DNA of 64,000 nucleotides from Flavobacteriaceae bacterium UBA3356 (GCA_002360635.1 DEQW01000006.1:26019-90018); one strand, 5' to 3'. Counted from the stretch's first letter, positions 8,029-17,819 are shown. Made by a program: numbers and translations. The notes: generated by a model not told the origin, from the letters alone.

Positions 8029-9663
8029 TTACTTTCTGGGTTTTCTTTGTTTCAACTTCGTTTTAGGATGTTTAAGAGCGTAGTGAAAATTGCGCTCAAA
8101 TCGCCTAGTTTGTTTTGTAATAGTGTCCTTGCCACCATTAAGGGGCTTCATCACCGCATTTGCCTTTAATAGGTAACTAAAATAGTTTCCCCAGTTATAA
8201 CGCTTATCAGGATCAGGAATGTATTTGTTTTTATTTTCTGGATCAGGTATAAACCTCAATATACGTTTTCCGCCCAATATTGTAAATCGCTTGAACAGTT
8301 TATTTTTAAACAGCCCTTTTTCCCTATGGTGCGCTTTTTTGGCATAAAACTTTCCGCGCTTGATACTGCGTATCATACTGCGGTAGTATTTTGAGATACC
8401 TTGAGTTTTCACATAGACATTAGTTCCCGTAAATTCAAAACCCAAATATTCTAATTGTTTAGCCGTACTGTAGCCCTGTGTTTCTTCTGCAATGCCGCCT
8501 ATCAACCTACGACCTTGCCACTCATACCTATAGACTTGTGTCTTATCGGGATGAATATTCAGGTTGCAATTATTTGGATCTGCTATCTTCTCATTAAGAT
8601 ACTCTAAAGTTTCTTTTTCTTTATCCCTCGGGCAAACTATTACAAGATCATCACTATAACGTTGGTAAAATCCATCAAAGGCATTAGTAAATTGATGTAG
8701 AGCTTCATCAAAATCCAACATATAAATGTTCGCAAGTAAAGCACTCATAGGGCTTCCTTGCGGTATTCCTTTTGTAGAAAAACTACTTTTATAAGTGCCA
8801 TCAGCTTTTTGTCCTCTACGCTTGGATTGTACAAGTGGTAAATGGTATTTGAAAAAATCTTTTTTAGTACAAAAGGCAACTACACGCTCACGTCTAAAGT
8901 TTCTACGCTTGGCAACCTTTTTCTGTTTCCATTCGGTTTTGTCTGGATTGTTTGGTAGATTTCTTTCAACCCATATCCTACCATAGCACGCATTATGTAG
9001 CTCATTCAACTTTACAAATCGTTTTTTTGTTAAGGATCTATAGACATTATAATGATCGTCAGGCATAGATAACCGACCCTTTTCATCTACACAATTAAGC
9101 ACACGTTTCCATTGTCTATGCAATATTTTATGGTCCAGCTCATCAAAGAAATTAGAAACATCTGCTACGATCACACTAACCTTTGTTGCATCTAGATTTT
9201 TAACTGCTGAAAATGCATCATAAGCAAATTCAATATTCGATTTGTTACCTTTTTGACCTTTGTCTTTTCTTATTTTTCTATAAGCTACAGCACAATGGTT
9301 GTAAGGTTTATGTCTAATAAACCATTCGTAGTGAACACTTAAAACATAACTGTAATAACCATAGATCAAAGCATCAAGATGACTGGCATAAAATATGGGG
9401 CGTTTCTTTGGCCTTTTTGTTTCCCTTTCTCTTTTACCGTACACATTCATCTCATACTTTAATGAACCGTCATCTTGCTCAACTTTATCTTTTGCACGGT
9501 ACTTACGCTGTTTGATACTACGTTTGATAAATGGAGTAAACCTATGCGCTTTTATTTTATTTGGGTTGGTCACATAGGGTACTAACCAACTCTTATCTTT
9601 AGGGATGAGGGGCAATCCTATATGCGGATACTTTTTAAGTTTAAACCATCTTTTTACTGCCAT
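8029..9663 (-). CDS. UG/DRT-type defence reverse transcriptase (DRT2-like)
   Basis: 544 residues. RT motifs: Asp-containing motif A (VIVADVSNFFDELDH), motif B KGIPQGSPMSALLAN, active site YSDD (about residue 336) and C-terminal thumb region. The N-terminus (KYPHIGLPL, HRFTPFI, RPIFYASHLDALIYGYYS, DDHYNVYRSLTK) has the look of single-gene unknown-group (UG) RTs, especially UG2/DRT2; I cannot prove the subgroup. No maturase or endonuclease domain and no retron msr/msd layout. Transcribed from a structured 350-nt leader (9680-10029), most likely its template RNA. Lies head-to-head with the type III R-M operon and tail-to-tail with DUF3987. Probable anti-phage role by analogy. Confidence 0.85.
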   Translation of the reverse strand: MAVKRWFKLKKYPHIGLPLIPKDKSWLVPYVTNPNKIKAHRFTPFIKRSIKQRKYRAKDKVEQDDGSLKYEMNVYGKRERETKRPKKRPIFYASHLDALIYGYYSYVLSVHYEWFIRHKPYNHCAVAYRKIRKDKGQKGNKSNIEFAYDAFSAVKNLDATKVSVIVADVSNFFDELDHKILHRQWKRVLNCVDEKGRLSMPDDHYNVYRSLTKKRFVKLNELHNACYGRIWVERNLPNNPDKTEWKQKKVAKRRNFRRERVVAFCTKKDFFKYHLPLVQSKRRGQKADGTYKSSFSTKGIPQGSPMSALLANIYMLDFDEALHQFTNAFDGFYQRYSDDLVIVCPRDKEKETLEYLNEKIADPNNCNLNIHPDKTQVYRYEWQGRRLIGGIAEETQGYSTAKQLEYLGFEFTGTNVYVKTQGISKYYRSMIRSIKRGKFYAKKAHHREKGLFKNKLFKRFTILGGKRILRFIPDPENKNKYIPDPDKRYNWGNYFSYLLKANAVMKPLNGGKDTITKQTRRFERNFHYALKHPKTKLKQRKPRK

Positions 9664-9679
9664 AAATTAGAATAAAAAA

Positions 9680-10029
9680 GAACCGGCCGGGACTATATTG
9701 TCGCTTTTCATTTAAGTAAGGTGGTACATCGGCTTGCTGCTTTCCTTCAAAAACTACTCACAGCGTCCCTCGATATTTAGAATACTTATTGCTGCATCTA
9801 TTTATATAGATATATTAACAAATAAAGCATCATTAGATATGACACATTTACTCATCAACAGCATCGCACAGTTCCTTCTGGAATACCTGTTACCTTACCT
9901 TATAAAGGGAAGATATGGCAGGTTCCAGTTTGGAATGTACAATCAAACCACGGACTGCCCGTGGCTGGATGCACTCTTGCACTTCTACAAGAATGCCAGA
10001 AATAAACGTACCTACCAGCTAACCGGTTC
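9680..10029 (-). ncRNA. candidate template ncRNA of reverse transcriptase 1
   Basis: The 350 nt in front of the RT are not convincingly coding but highly structured. Terminal arms GAACCGG (10029-10023) and CCGGTTC (9686-9680) are complementary, and the 3' arm is followed by TTTTTT 15 nt before the RT start codon. Internal perfect hairpins on the RNA strand include CCACGG/CCGTGG, ATCTAT/ATAGAT, two TTCC/GGAA stems and CTTG/CAAG. A -7 promoter element ends 4 nt before the 5' arm. The layout is repeated at the second RT (57689-58069) without evident sequence identity. Read as an RT-associated ncRNA; boundaries are approximate. Confidence 0.65.
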
Positions 10030-10033
10030 ACGA

Positions 10034-10063
10034 CAAATCTACAAGATTATTATCAAATACAAT
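10034..10063 (-). promoter_or_regulatory. promoter of ncRNA 1 and reverse transcriptase 1
   Basis: On the minus strand TAGATTTG (10041-10034) matches TAnnTTTG. ATTG (10063-10060) at 18-bp spacing is a near match to the -33 TTTG. A start about 5 nt downstream would place the RNA 5' end at the first arm of the closing stem (10029). Confidence 0.5.
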
Positions 10064-10192
10064 AATTGGTCTTCGCTATAAGGTTTCTGTAATTTCTCAA
10101 CTTCCGCACTTTTCTCATTTCTTTACGGTTATCCACAATTGTATTGTTAAAATCTTTTTTTCCTTTGTTTAGTTATTCTTTAACATTTCAAT

Positions 10193-10200
10193 TAAATTTG
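10193..10200 (+). promoter_or_regulatory. -7 element of the defence operon promoter
   Basis: TAAATTTG matches the Bacteroidota -7 consensus and lies 29 bp before the XRE regulator start. A TTTG upstream is 25 bp away, longer than usual. It is the only clear promoter seen for the 13-kb run 10230-23528. The first gene encodes a regulator, so autoregulation here is likely. Confidence 0.5.
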
Positions 10201-10229
10201 ACATATATTGACAAGTCTAAAACAACAAA

Positions 10230-10535
10230 ATGCGCTTTGGTGAGTATTTAAGGAATTTAAGGGAACAGCGTAAGTGGTTATTACGGGAAGTTGCCGCAAA
10301 GACAAATATGGACACCGCCCTATTGAGCAAAATAGAGCGAGGTCATCGCAATGCACGTAAGGAGCAGGTTACCGCTTTTGCGAAAGCTTTCAATATCAAC
10401 GAGCAAGAATTAACCAAACAATGGATGGCAGACCAGATCGCTCAGATGCTATACGAGCAGAAAAATCCATCTGAAATTTTAAAAGTAGCCGAAAAGCAGA
10501 TACAATACATAAAAAAGAAAACATCAAAAAGATGA
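10230..10535 (+). CDS. XRE-family HTH regulator of the defence operon
   Basis: 101 residues with a Cro/C1 HTH (FGEYLRNLREQRKWLLREVAAKTNMDTALLSKIERGHRNA) and a helical tail. Overlaps the methylase gene by 4 bp (ATGA), so it is the first gene of the operon. It probably acts as a controller protein timing restriction-modification expression; the position in front of a type III system fits. No operator could be defined by eye. Confidence 0.85.
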   Translation: MRFGEYLRNLREQRKWLLREVAAKTNMDTALLSKIERGHRNARKEQVTAFAKAFNINEQELTKQWMADQIAQMLYEQKNPSEILKVAEKQIQYIKKKTSKR

Positions 10536-12526
10536 AACTATACAACCACATCAAAGACCTACTCGCAACTGTGCCCAAATATAGCAAGGACGGCAAACTT
10601 TTTAAAAACGTTATTGTAGAAGATGGTTTAAAACTAAATCCCACCCTGCTAAAGCTTTTATTAAATGATGAACGCAGCAGAAAGCACTTTTTTCAGGAAG
10701 TGGATGGTGTAACGGTTTTTGACAAAACCAAATTCCAACAATTTATATCAAACAAGGAATTTCTGCCTGACAGTTTTACGGCATTTTCACAAAATATTGG
10801 ACTTACCGCAAACGGCAAATTTTTGACCGAAGCAAACGAAGTAGTCCTAGACTTTCCCTACAAGGATTGTGTATTGGAAGGTGGCCAGACCAAGGAAGAC
10901 CAAAAGCGCAAGGAAATCTTCTGGAACGAGACACTTGCCCCAGATGAAATCGATAGACTATTTGACCCCAAAGCCCTGACCAACCTAAAACGCTACGATA
11001 AGGATGGTACTCACGATGTAAAGGAGATAAAGGACACAGACAACCTGATTATTAAAGGAAACAATTTACTTGCGCTACATAGCCTAAAGAAAAAGTACCG
11101 CGGCAGGGTAAAGTTAATCTATATCGATCCACCTTATAATACGGGAAATGATAGTTTTGGTTACAACGATAGTTTCAATACATCGACGTGGTTAACTTTT
11201 ATGACTAATAGACTGAAAGCAGCTAAATCATTACTTACCAAAGATGGACAAATCTGCGTTCAAATAAACGACCATAATAATGTACTACTCAAATTAATAT
11301 TAGATGAAATTTTTGGGATTGATAATTTTATCAATCTAATATCAATTCGCACAAAGTCACCTTCAGGATTTAAAACCGTTAATGCAGGTCTATTTGAAAC
11401 TGCCGAATTCATTTATATGTATGCTAATTCTAAAAAAGAAAGCAGTTTTAATATTCAATATGAAAAAACTGAATATGACGAAAATTATACTGGCTTTATT
11501 GAAAATATAAATGACCAAATGAAAGACTGGAAACTCTCGGATATTCGAGTTATTTTATGTGAAAAATACGGAATAGATGTAGAGAAAACTCATCATCCAT
11601 ATAGTAAGTTGAAGAAAAAAATAGGTGAAGATAGATATTTAGTTGAATTAGGGCAGCTTGCTCTTGATAACAATGAAAGTGTTTTTAGGTTGACGGCAAT
11701 TGGAAATGATGCAGGACAAGAAACTATAGACGTTAGAGAAAAATCAAAATTAGAGAGTAATAAAGTATTTCAAGTTAAAAGAGAAAACAACTCAGACAGG
11801 TATATCTATAATGGTCAAGAGATGGCTTTCTATTCAAAAAAAATAAAATCAATTGATGGTGAAGATGTTCCTACAACGCTTTTAACAAACATTTGGACAG
11901 ATATTGCTTGGGAAGGAATTGCATCAGAAGGTGGAGTTACATTAAAAAAAGGAAAAAAACCAGAGAAACTTTTAAGAAGAATTATTGAAATGTCAACAAA
12001 TGAAAAAGATTTAGTTCTGGATTTCCATCTTGGAAGCGGTACAACTGCGGCTGTAGCTCATAAACTCAATCGCCAGTATATTGGTATAGAACAACTCAAC
12101 TATGGTAAAAATGATAGTACTATAAGACTTCAAAACGTAATAAATGGTGACACTACAGGCATATCAAAAGCCGTAAACTGGCAAGGTGGTGGCAGCTTTG
12201 TCTATGCAGAACTTGCAAAAAACAACCAGAACTATATAGATCGCATACAGGCGGCAGATAGTGATACCGAGTTGCGAGATTTATATAAAGAGCTTACTAA
12301 TAATCACTTGATAAGCTACAAGGTCACCCCAGAAGATCTAAAGGCACAAAACAATGAGTTTGCCACCCTATCCCGTGATGACCAGAAGAAGATGCTCATC
12401 AAGATACTGGACAAAAACGAGCTGTACATAAATTATAGTGAGATGCGAGATGTACAATATAAATTGCATAAGGATAAGGCAAAGGCTCAACAGATATTTA
12501 CTATTAACGATAAGTTCTATAATTAG
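10532..12526 (+). CDS. type III restriction-modification Mod subunit (N6-adenine methylase)
   Basis: 664 residues. Beta-class order of motifs: catalytic motif IV DPPYNTG (about residue 199) comes before the AdoMet-binding motif I FHLGSGTTAAVAHKLNRQYIGIE (about 497). The variable central part (about 270-470) is the probable target-recognition region and is more AT-rich than the ends, as often seen after TRD exchange. It methylates adenine in the recognition site and is required by Res for cleavage. Ends 20 bp before res. Confidence 0.93.
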   Translation: MKLYNHIKDLLATVPKYSKDGKLFKNVIVEDGLKLNPTLLKLLLNDERSRKHFFQEVDGVTVFDKTKFQQFISNKEFLPDSFTAFSQNIGLTANGKFLTEANEVVLDFPYKDCVLEGGQTKEDQKRKEIFWNETLAPDEIDRLFDPKALTNLKRYDKDGTHDVKEIKDTDNLIIKGNNLLALHSLKKKYRGRVKLIYIDPPYNTGNDSFGYNDSFNTSTWLTFMTNRLKAAKSLLTKDGQICVQINDHNNVLLKLILDEIFGIDNFINLISIRTKSPSGFKTVNAGLFETAEFIYMYANSKKESSFNIQYEKTEYDENYTGFIENINDQMKDWKLSDIRVILCEKYGIDVEKTHHPYSKLKKKIGEDRYLVELGQLALDNNESVFRLTAIGNDAGQETIDVREKSKLESNKVFQVKRENNSDRYIYNGQEMAFYSKKIKSIDGEDVPTTLLTNIWTDIAWEGIASEGGVTLKKGKKPEKLLRRIIEMSTNEKDLVLDFHLGSGTTAAVAHKLNRQYIGIEQLNYGKNDSTIRLQNVINGDTTGISKAVNWQGGGSFVYAELAKNNQNYIDRIQAADSDTELRDLYKELTNNHLISYKVTPEDLKAQNNEFATLSRDDQKKMLIKILDKNELYINYSEMRDVQYKLHKDKAKAQQIFTINDKFYN

Positions 12527-12546
12527 CCAAATCTATACAACTAAAA

Positions 12547-15192
12547 ATGAGCGAAACAGCAACATTATACGACGGTTTACAGGCAGCCTTTAAGTACGGT
12601 GTGCCGGTGCCGGATGTACCAGATTATATACAGGATAATCTAAACCCAAAATTCCCACTACGTCCCTATCAGGAAAAAGCGTTTGGAATGTTAATCCATT
12701 ACTCAGAACGCTTTCCAGAACGTGTACAGCCTACACAGTTGCTGTTCCATATGGCAACAGGCAGTGGCAAGACCTTGATTATGGCAGGTGCAATGCTACA
12801 CTTATATCATTTGGGCTACCGCAATTTTATCTTCTTTGTACATAGCAAAGCCATAATAGATAAAACCCGGGATAATTTTTTAAATCCGCTGTCTTCAAAA
12901 TATCTGTTTGACGAAAAACTGAACTATCGCGGTCAGGAGCTGAACATTGTAGAAGTTGATAATTTTGAAAGCGCCAATACAGATGATATCAATATCGTAT
13001 TTACCACCATACACGGCCTGCACAGCACCCTAAACGAGCCTCGTGAGAATGCACTCACCTATCAGGATTTTGAGAATAAGAAGATCGTTTTACTGGCAGA
13101 TGAAGCCCACCACTATAAGGCGCACAGTAAGAAAGGTAAGCTCAACAAAGGCGAGCAGGAAGACGTGACCAGCTGGGAACAGACGGTAAGCCGCATTTTT
13201 CAATCAAATCCAGAAAATTACCTACTGGAGTTTACCGCCACGGCAGATCTTTCTAATCCCTTCCTTAAAGATTATTATAAGGACAAGTTGTTGTTTGACT
13301 ATCCGCTCAAGCAATTTAGGCTGGATCAATATAGCAAGGAAGTAAAGGTGTTACAGGCTACGCTGGAGCCATTTGACAGGGCACTACAGGCCGTATTGCT
13401 CAATCAGTACCGTTTGAAAATATTTCAAGATCCAAAGCATCAATTGCAAATAAAGCCAGTAATTTTATTTAAGTCAAAGACAATCGCTGAAAGTCAAGCC
13501 TTTTATCAAGAATTTATAGATGGTATTGCAAACCTTAAAGTGCAGGATCTGGAACATATTCGACAAGTAAATAAAGATAATGTGCTATCAAGGATGTTTA
13601 AAGGCTTTCGCAAAAGTGGGATTACCCTTGCTAATCTAATCGAAGAACTAAAAGTTGACTTTTCAGAACATAAATGCATAGCTGTAGATAGCAAGAACGA
13701 TAGCGAAGAAAAGCAGCTTGTTATCAATAGTTTGGAAGATATAAATAATGAGTATCGCGCCATTTTTGCAGTAGATAAATTAAATGAAGGGTGGGATGTT
13801 CTTAATCTATTTGATATTGTACGATTATACGATACTCGGGATGCAGACCATAAAACGGGCAAGGTAGGAAAGACTACAATGCAGGAAGCCCAGTTGATAG
13901 GCCGTGGAGCACGCTATTGCCCATTTGTGATAGATGAAGCACAAGAACGCTATAAACGGAAATATGATGAAGATACAGATAAAGAAATACGTCTGTGTGA
14001 AGAACTGTACTATCACAGTGCGCACAATCCCAGATATATCAGTGAGCTTACCAAAGCCCTTGAGCAAATCGGCTTAAAGGACAAGCAAACAAAGGAAATA
14101 CAGCTCACATTAAAGGAGAGGTTTGTTGATAGTACTTTTTACAAAAATGGCTTGTTGTTTCTTAATGATCGAATTAAAAATGACCATAAAGACAACACAC
14201 AATTAAGTACTTCGGTACGCGAGAATGTGGTTTTGATAGACCTACCCAGCGATTTGGTTTCAGAAAGTCTTGCTTTTGATAATGAGCAAGAGCAAGTTAT
14301 AATAGCCAAAAAACCGAAGACGTTTAGTCTGGCCTCATTTGGTATGCCAGTTCTGCGCAAAGCAATGAATAAATTGCCGTTTTTTCGTTTTAATAACCTA
14401 CAATTTTATTTCCCATCACTTACCACCGTTGAGACTTTTATAACATCACCCGATTTTCTCGGCAATATACAGGTGCAATTATCAGGTACGCAAGAGCAGT
14501 TGGAAAATTTAAGTCAGCAAAGCAAATTAATGGCAGCACTAAAAGTATTGGAAAATGTACAAGCAGCTATACTTTCAGGTTCCCATAAATTTAAAGGCAC
14601 AAAATTATTTAAGCCTCAAGCAGTCAAAGTGAAATATGAGAACAAGCCTAAGGTAATGAACATTGCCCTAAATGAAGGTGATGCAGAATATGGGAATCCA
14701 CAAAGTACGGCAAAGACTTCAGAATTGGTTATTGATTTATCTAAAGCAGAATGGTATGCCTTCACAGAGAATTATGGGACATCGCAAGAAAAGTATTTAG
14801 TTAAATACATTGAACAAGCCTACACTACACTTTCAGCAAGGTATGATGAGATTTATTTATTGCGCAATCAAAAGCACTTTACGCTGTACACCTTTACCGA
14901 AGGGCAACCTATGGAACCCGATTTTGTACTTTTTTTAAGCCATAAGAAAGACAAAGAAAAACTCACCTACAAAATATTCATAGAACCCAAAGGTGGTGAT
15001 AGACTGTCAAATGAAGACAGCCAGATTAAAGAACGCTTCTTAATGGAATTAGCAGACCTATATACAATAGAAACGGTATTTGAAAACAAGGAATTTAAAC
15101 TGTTGGGGACGCCCTTATATAATGAACAGGTTACACGGACGAAGTTTGAAAAGCACCTAAAGGATGAAAATATTTTAAGAAACACCAAATAA
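12547..15192 (+). CDS. type III restriction-modification Res subunit
   Basis: 881 residues. SF2 helicase: Walker A MATGSGKT (about 69), DEAHH (about 185), TATAD motif III (about 231), and motif VI region LIGRGARYCPF (about 450). The C-terminal PD-(D/E)XK endonuclease is seen as EPDFVLFL ... FIEPKGGD (about 790-815). Translocates and cuts DNA with unmodified sites together with Mod. All motifs are present, so it looks functional. Ends 25 bp before the next gene. Confidence 0.93.
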   Translation: MSETATLYDGLQAAFKYGVPVPDVPDYIQDNLNPKFPLRPYQEKAFGMLIHYSERFPERVQPTQLLFHMATGSGKTLIMAGAMLHLYHLGYRNFIFFVHSKAIIDKTRDNFLNPLSSKYLFDEKLNYRGQELNIVEVDNFESANTDDINIVFTTIHGLHSTLNEPRENALTYQDFENKKIVLLADEAHHYKAHSKKGKLNKGEQEDVTSWEQTVSRIFQSNPENYLLEFTATADLSNPFLKDYYKDKLLFDYPLKQFRLDQYSKEVKVLQATLEPFDRALQAVLLNQYRLKIFQDPKHQLQIKPVILFKSKTIAESQAFYQEFIDGIANLKVQDLEHIRQVNKDNVLSRMFKGFRKSGITLANLIEELKVDFSEHKCIAVDSKNDSEEKQLVINSLEDINNEYRAIFAVDKLNEGWDVLNLFDIVRLYDTRDADHKTGKVGKTTMQEAQLIGRGARYCPFVIDEAQERYKRKYDEDTDKEIRLCEELYYHSAHNPRYISELTKALEQIGLKDKQTKEIQLTLKERFVDSTFYKNGLLFLNDRIKNDHKDNTQLSTSVRENVVLIDLPSDLVSESLAFDNEQEQVIIAKKPKTFSLASFGMPVLRKAMNKLPFFRFNNLQFYFPSLTTVETFITSPDFLGNIQVQLSGTQEQLENLSQQSKLMAALKVLENVQAAILSGSHKFKGTKLFKPQAVKVKYENKPKVMNIALNEGDAEYGNPQSTAKTSELVIDLSKAEWYAFTENYGTSQEKYLVKYIEQAYTTLSARYDEIYLLRNQKHFTLYTFTEGQPMEPDFVLFLSHKKDKEKLTYKIFIEPKGGDRLSNEDSQIKERFLMELADLYTIETVFENKEFKLLGTPLYNEQVTRTKFEKHLKDENILRNTK

Positions 15193-15217
15193 TTAAAAAA
15201 AGTAGCAAAGTATAGGA

Positions 15218-16159
15218 ATGGATGAAACAAGAATAAAACGGGATTTAGACAAACTTGAAGCTTCTATAAAATGGTTTAAAGCTATAGCCTTTGGTTTGAT
15301 CATTTTAGGATTTGCTTGTCTTTATGTGGTGCATTGGCAGAATGAAAACGTAGAGCCTATGCAATGGAATGAAGTGGGTGATTTTCTTGGAGGCACAATG
15401 GTAGGAATATGGTCGCTTGCTGGGCTTGTTTTTATTTATGTAGCATTTCTCGGTCAAAAACAACAAATGATCTATCAACAACAAGAGTTAGATCTTAATA
15501 GACAAGAAATTAAACAAACGAACGAAACGCTTCAACTACAGCAGCGTGAAATGGCCGTTCAAAACGAGACTGCAAAACGTCAGCAATTTGAAAACCTGTT
15601 TTTCAATATGATTGATACGCACCTAAAAATTGTTGCAGATATAGATATAACTGAAGTCGGCGCAGGAAAATTTACTGGTCGGGATGTTTTTGTAAGGTGT
15701 CTAAAGAAAGAATTGGGTGGTGCACCTGAAGGTTTAGCAAAAATTGAAGCTTATAAAAAAGCATATTCAAAATATAGTGCAGAGTTTGGTCACTATTACC
15801 GCTTTCTTTATCGTATCATTTCTCGTATTGACGAACAGAAGTTTGTATCTAAAAGTAAATTTGATCCCACCGGAAATCCAGATAGAGAATATGCTTTGTA
15901 TAATTATGAAATACGCTATGAATACACATCTATAGTACGCTCACTATTGTCTGATGAAGAACTTGAAATGCTTTTTTATAATATGCTGCTTTATAGCGAC
16001 TTAAAATTTAAGGCTCTTATTGAAAAATATTGTTTGCTTAAAAGTATTCCTAATGGTCAAGAAAAAATTGACAATCCAGAATATGATTTTGATGCGGGTG
16101 CTATTCAGAAGCTGAAAAATTCTTATCTAAACGAATTACATCAATTAAAGAATGAATAG
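15218..16159 (+). CDS. putative phage abortive infection membrane protein (putAbiC)
   Basis: 313 residues. Two membrane helices (about 20-42 and 60-80), a coiled coil rich in Gln (about 84-125), then a soluble domain beginning QFENLFFNMI and containing FGHYYRFLYRIISRID and YTSIVRSLLSDEELEMLFYNML, as in the 'putative phage abortive infection protein' family (PF16872). Likely a membrane effector, but the mechanism of the family is unknown. Same strand, 25 bp after res and 17 bp before the next gene. Confidence 0.75.
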   Translation: MDETRIKRDLDKLEASIKWFKAIAFGLIILGFACLYVVHWQNENVEPMQWNEVGDFLGGTMVGIWSLAGLVFIYVAFLGQKQQMIYQQQELDLNRQEIKQTNETLQLQQREMAVQNETAKRQQFENLFFNMIDTHLKIVADIDITEVGAGKFTGRDVFVRCLKKELGGAPEGLAKIEAYKKAYSKYSAEFGHYYRFLYRIISRIDEQKFVSKSKFDPTGNPDREYALYNYEIRYEYTSIVRSLLSDEELEMLFYNMLLYSDLKFKALIEKYCLLKSIPNGQEKIDNPEYDFDAGAIQKLKNSYLNELHQLKNE

Positions 16160-16176
16160 CTTTCAGAAATATTAAG

Positions 16177-16998
16177 ATGCAAAATCCTATAACATACATA
16201 AAGCAACATCTACTCGGCCAAAAGCCAAGCAAGTATAAGTTGGTGCCTACATCACTTACCATTGTACAAAAATTGGACTTTAGTCGAGCTGTAAAAAACC
16301 CGGATGGTACGACTACACTTTCTTTAACAGATACTCACCCATCGTTAACTCAATTAAAATTAAATGACCGAAAATTTGAAGAGCCAGAGTTTGTAGAATG
16401 GCTTATTAAAAAAGGCCATATTCAAATGCTGTGGCAAGCAATCTTCCCAAACAAAGATTTACCGTTAGTCTATGGCACAGAAATAAAAAAGCCTTTTACA
16501 GTAAGCGGTGTTAAGCCTGGTGACATCGATATTTTTGCTATGCAAAGTCCTGATACCGCAATAGGTGTGGAATGCAAAATCATTAAATATGATTTTGATA
16601 AGCATATCAACAATCCATACGATTTAAAACGTGCCTTCAACAAACTAAACAAGATAGATGACGCTTGGGAGCAATTGGAAGGATATAGAAAATTAGGGTT
16701 TCATAAAACGTATCTGTTGCTTATAGTATTGGATGACCAAAGTGGTAATAAAACGCCGGGCCAATTATCAAGAAAAATTGATAGTAAACTTGTTACTCAA
16801 TTAAAAAATCTGCAACCCAAAAACGATAGCGGTATTATCATTTTTTATGTCAGTCAAATCACAGAATACGAACTGGAGGTTCAAAATATGGTGAGTATGG
16901 ATTTGGTCAGAGACGCAACGCCCCAATTGCAAAGCGATAGTCTAACGAAAATGATAATTGATAATAACCATTTGTTCAAAAAATCAGTTAAGCTATGA
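16177..16998 (+). CDS. PD-(D/E)XK-like nuclease-fold protein of unknown family
   Basis: 273 residues, no membrane segments. The middle contains GDIDIFAM followed about 13 residues later by VECKII, a D-x(n)-ExK arrangement typical of PD-(D/E)XK nucleases, at about residues 111-130. The remainder is not recognised. It overlaps the next gene by 4 bp, so the two are coupled. Given the adjoining DUF4365 protein and Argonaute, it may be part of an Argonaute-guided effector, but that is inference. Catalytic activity unproven. Confidence 0.6.
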   Translation: MQNPITYIKQHLLGQKPSKYKLVPTSLTIVQKLDFSRAVKNPDGTTTLSLTDTHPSLTQLKLNDRKFEEPEFVEWLIKKGHIQMLWQAIFPNKDLPLVYGTEIKKPFTVSGVKPGDIDIFAMQSPDTAIGVECKIIKYDFDKHINNPYDLKRAFNKLNKIDDAWEQLEGYRKLGFHKTYLLLIVLDDQSGNKTPGQLSRKIDSKLVTQLKNLQPKNDSGIIIFYVSQITEYELEVQNMVSMDLVRDATPQLQSDSLTKMIIDNNHLFKKSVKL

Positions 16999-17819
16999 GC
17001 AATACAATCACATACCAGCGTAAACTCATAGGCAAGGAAGTAGAATTAGGCTTTCTCTATGTTCCGGCAGAAGCACGTAGTGCATTGCCTAACGACAACG
17101 CAGAGTTAAACGTGTTGTTGCCTAATACTACTGAAACAAGCAGACATACCTATAACTCAGATTACAACCGCATTTTTGGACTTACGGCATTCTACCGTCA
17201 GCACAATTTGCAATCCGATAGCATCATTGAGGTAGAGGTTTCACAAGAGCAGGTAACAATTAAGCTCAATAACATCAATGAAGTGCTGGAAAATGAAGAG
17301 GATGAGGATGAAAACTTTATTGATACCTCTGGACTATCCGCCCAAATGAAAGGCAACATCGGCGAAGATTGGGCAAAAGAAATCATTCTGCTCTACAGCC
17401 GTGGTTTACTCAACGTTTACAAACCAGTTATCGACGATAGAGGCATTGATTTAATCGTACTCAAAGAAAAACTCTATACACCTATTTATCTTCAGATTAA
17501 AACTCGCTTTAACGTCCATAAAAACAGTCGTTTAGATATTAGAATAAAGGGTACTACATTTAAAGCCCATCACTCATACTATATCGTGGCCTTCATTTAT
17601 GACCAAACCAAAATGAAAATGAGCGATAAAATCCTATTGATACCATCACAAGAAATCCCATCACTTGGTGCACAATTGGCAGATGGCAGTTGGAGTATCA
17701 CGGTATCAATGGCTGGAGGTAAAACCACAGGGCGATACAAGGACTATTTCGTTACCAAAGAAGAGTTTGTAAACACACTTTTAGAACGCATAGAAACCAT
17801 TAGCACCATAATCAAATAA
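16995..17819 (+). CDS. DUF4365-type PD-(D/E)XK nuclease, Argonaute-associated
   Basis: 274 residues. N-terminal half unassigned, with an acidic run (about 95-105). The C-terminal half has the nuclease pattern GEDWAKEII (Glu), DDRGIDLI (Asp) and YLQIKTR (QxK) at about residues 122-170, as in DUF4365. Ends 46 bp before the Argonaute gene. Long-B Argonautes without catalytic residues are known to be encoded with nuclease effectors (for example the BPAN type), so this protein is the best candidate for the effector of the following Argonaute. That pairing is inferred from position. Confidence 0.7.
   Translation: MSNTITYQRKLIGKEVELGFLYVPAEARSALPNDNAELNVLLPNTTETSRHTYNSDYNRIFGLTAFYRQHNLQSDSIIEVEVSQEQVTIKLNNINEVLENEEDEDENFIDTSGLSAQMKGNIGEDWAKEIILLYSRGLLNVYKPVIDDRGIDLIVLKEKLYTPIYLQIKTRFNVHKNSRLDIRIKGTTFKAHHSYYIVAFIYDQTKMKMSDKILLIPSQEIPSLGAQLADGSWSITVSMAGGKTTGRYKDYFVTKEEFVNTLLERIETISTIIK

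Noticed and set aside
8029..10063. Retron interpretation of RT 1
   Set aside because: No short msr/msd region with branching G and a1/a2 pairing of retron dimensions, and the RT lacks recognisable retron-specific motifs (such as VTG). The leader is much longer and the protein resembles UG RTs.
9734..10081. 115-codon ORF as an ordinary protein gene
   Set aside because: Unusual composition (very few acidic residues), no recognisable domain, and it lies on the strand opposite a structured leader with its own promoter. Kept only as a possible cDNA-encoded frame.
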